This document shows positions 4,401-5,301 of a stretch of DNA of 5,301 bases, piece by piece. Every line of letters begins with the position of its first letter. The first letter of the stretch is position 1. This DNA is from Methanobrevibacter sp. (GTDB lineage: Archaea; Methanobacteriota; Methanobacteria; Methanobacteriales; Methanobacteriaceae): the NCBI GenBank assembly GCA_009776495.1, contig WRNS01000087.1:1-5301 (forward strand), given 5' to 3'. The notes under the pieces were generated by a model, which worked only from the letters and a program-made list of their open reading frames with translations, was not told the origin of the DNA and made no database searches. The translations under genes were made by a program, and so were the position numbers.

Positions 4401-5137
4401 TTATTTTCTAAATTTCATAGGTCTTTTTTCTCCAAAATTACCTTCTCCCATGACATTTCCAATATTAAGATATTCACCTTTATTGTCCTTACCAATAGAA
4501 TATTCCACTACTTTGTCAATTCTTTTATCCTTATTATTCATTGCATCTACAGAATAAACATTTGTTAAATAGATTTTACCTTTTGAAGTCGTGAATTTAG
4601 CTTCTTTTCGGAGGTTTGATGTTCCAGACATTTCAAAAAATTTAGCTTTCCCGTCACTATAAAAGAAGTAATTATAGCTATCTGTTCCTCCTAAACCAAT
4701 AAATTTATACTCCCAAGCACCAATTAATTTTGAATCAATGTTTGTGTTAGTTTTCGATTTTTTTGTCCATCGTGCGTATACTGTAGCACTTTTTGTTGGT
4801 TTAGTGTTTACACTTATTTTTTTCCCACCACTTTTCTTGGTGTACCAACATTTAAAGGTATAACCTGTTCTTTTAGGAGTAGCTGGAAACTTTTTTTTAT
4901 CTTTGCTCCTTTTTTGACATTAATAGCTGCAGTCTTTTTGGATCCAATTTTGCCTCCATTGGCATTAAATGTTATTTTGTTTGTTGAAACTTTTTTATAC
5001 TTTGCTTCAATATGTATACCATCATTTGTGGTGAATGTTTTTTGTTCATTTAACGTAGCTGCTGTTACTGTTAGCATGGAAAACATAGCTACAGCTACAA
5101 ACAATATTAATAGTGCAAAAATTCTTTTGGAATTCAT
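4401..5137 (-). pseudogene. Secreted InlB B-repeat / lipocalin-like domain protein, interrupted by one frameshift
   Basis: Reading from ATG 5137, the first frame runs 107 codons to a stop at 4814. From the A8 run (complement of 4891-4898) a -1 shift opens a frame that continues without a stop to 4401. One added A restores a coherent 245-residue protein. Residues 1-27 are a signal peptide (MNSK, then a long hydrophobic core, ending VTAA). Residues about 54-124 are one InlB B-repeat (Flg_new), with FNANGGKIG, GYTFKCWYTK and TVYARW. Residues about 136-245 begin LIGAWEYKF and are beta-rich, with YFFYSDGKAKFF and VEYSIGKDNKGEYLNIG, resembling lipocalin-like secreted domains. Such proteins are surface or adhesion-related in Methanobrevibacter and in Gram-positive bacteria; the ligand is unknown. 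The codons after the break look fully functional, so the shift is either a sequence error or recent. Without correction the 107-residue product would lack the aromatic half of the repeat and the whole C-terminal domain. Confidence 0.85.
4891..4898 (-). other. Frameshift site: A8 homopolymer in the secreted-protein gene
   Basis: On the coding strand the codons read ATA AAA AAA AGT. A -1 slip gives AAA AAA AAG and leads into the conserved half repeat FPATPKRTGYTFKCWY. The A-AAA-AAA heptamer is a classic slippery site, and runs of 8-9 A are also prone to polymerase slippage and to sequencing indels. No clear stimulatory stem-loop follows. Confidence 0.85.
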
Positions 5138-5143
5138 TATTTT

Positions 5144-5152
5144 AACCTCCTT
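5144..5152 (-). promoter_or_regulatory. Strong SD of the secreted-protein gene
   Basis: AAGGAGGTT on the - strand lies six bases before the ATG at 5137 and fixes that start. The signal peptide begins there as expected. Confidence 0.9.
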
Positions 5153-5156
5153 ATTT

Positions 5157-5180
5157 GTGGCAATTGTGCCACTTTTTTTT
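5157..5180. promoter_or_regulatory. Perfect 6-bp hairpin flanked by a T8/A8 run
   Basis: GTGGCA (5157-5162) and TGCCAC (5167-5172) are perfect complements around a four-base loop, the most GC-rich palindrome in the non-coding DNA. On the - strand it lies in the leader of the secreted-protein gene, just upstream of the SD and after an A8 run. On the + strand the order is hairpin then T8 (5173-5180), the layout of an intrinsic terminator, which would stop any antisense transcript coming through the gene. An operator role is also possible. Confidence 0.5.
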
Positions 5181-5220
5181 GGGTAATGATTAATCCATTA
5201 TAATAATTGAATATTAATTA

Positions 5221-5260
5221 CCATGAATAATAGTTTAAAATTAGCTATATTTAAATATTA
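5221..5260 (-). promoter_or_regulatory. Candidate promoter of the secreted-protein gene
   Basis: On the - strand TAATATTTAAATATA (5260-5246) provides a TATA-like element. About 26 bp after its centre comes TCATGGTA (5226-5219), the same octamer found at the same distance from the TATA box at 4125. Start near 5224 would give a leader of about 85 nt containing the hairpin. Other TATA-like sequences nearby (for example TTATTATAATGG, 5207-5196 approximately) make the choice uncertain. Confidence 0.35.
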
Positions 5261-5292
5261 TGGTTTAAAAATCTTTAAAATAAGAAATCTAA

Positions 5293-5301
5293 GGGGGGGG
5301 G
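5293..5301. other. Terminal run of nine G
   Basis: The window ends in nine consecutive G, unlike the otherwise A/T-rich flanks. It most likely marks a contig end at a homopolymer or a read-tail artefact; it has no recognisable biological role from what is visible. Confidence 0.7.

Noticed and set aside
4362..4568. 68-codon GTG ORF with a strong SD
   Set aside because: Most of it is antisense to the well-supported C-terminal domain of the secreted protein and its Phe/Ile-rich composition is typical of a shadow frame. The SD itself is reported as a separate observation.
4401..4631. Separate 76-codon gene on the - strand
   Set aside because: Its Met is internal: the same frame continues upstream to the A8 run with conserved domain sequence, so it is the C-terminal part of the broken gene.
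4914..5186. 90-codon hydrophobic + strand ORF
   Set aside because: It is antisense to the signal peptide and repeat of the secreted protein, and no SD precedes it.

Overview
The window is very AT-rich, with long A/T simple repeats, Asn-rich low-complexity insertions inside enzymes, archaeal-type TATA boxes, strong Shine-Dalgarno (SD) sequences and oligo-T stretches after genes. This fits a methanogenic archaeon of the Methanobacteriales, most likely a host-associated Methanobrevibacter. That assignment is inferred from gene content, gene order and composition, not from a marker gene. The window may be a whole short contig: it starts inside a tandem repeat and ends in a run of nine G.

The left three quarters (183-3924, + strand) is the 3' part of a tryptophan operon in the order trpC-trpF-trpB-trpA. 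Together these enzymes convert phosphoribosylanthranilate to tryptophan: TrpF isomerises it to CdRP, TrpC closes the indole ring to give indole-3-glycerol phosphate, TrpA releases indole and TrpB condenses it with serine. All four proteins are full length with their catalytic residues present. trpE, trpG and trpD are not in the window; in Methanothermobacter (trpEGCFBAD) trpD follows trpA, and here it does not. A 20-bp tandem repeat lies before trpC and a 10-bp tandem repeat (8 perfect copies) fills most of the 200-nt trpF-trpB gap. trpB and trpA abut with no gap; trpA starts at TTG, with its SD inside the end of trpB.

After trpA come two oligo-T terminator candidates and about 475 nt without a conventional gene (3925-4400). 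This stretch is organised, not empty. It holds a structured RNA-like segment (4011-4075), an inverted-repeat operator candidate abutting a strong TATA box (4099-4134), a foldable leader of about 100 nt, a 29-codon ORF for a tiny one-helix membrane peptide with an excellent SD (4255-4344), and a hairpin whose 3' arm is a perfect SD sequence (4319-4353). The whole resembles a small hydrophobic peptide locus of the type I toxin kind or another regulated micropeptide. It is the most interesting part of the window.

The right end (4401-5137, - strand) encodes a secreted protein convergent with the micropeptide: signal peptide, one InlB-type B-repeat (Listeria/Bacteroides repeat) and a lipocalin-like beta-rich C-terminal domain. 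Its reading frame is broken once, by -1, at a run of eight A (T8 at 4891-4898 on the + strand). This could be a sequencing error, phase variation, slippage or a true pseudogene. Its upstream region has a strong SD, a perfect 6-bp-stem hairpin and a TATA candidate.
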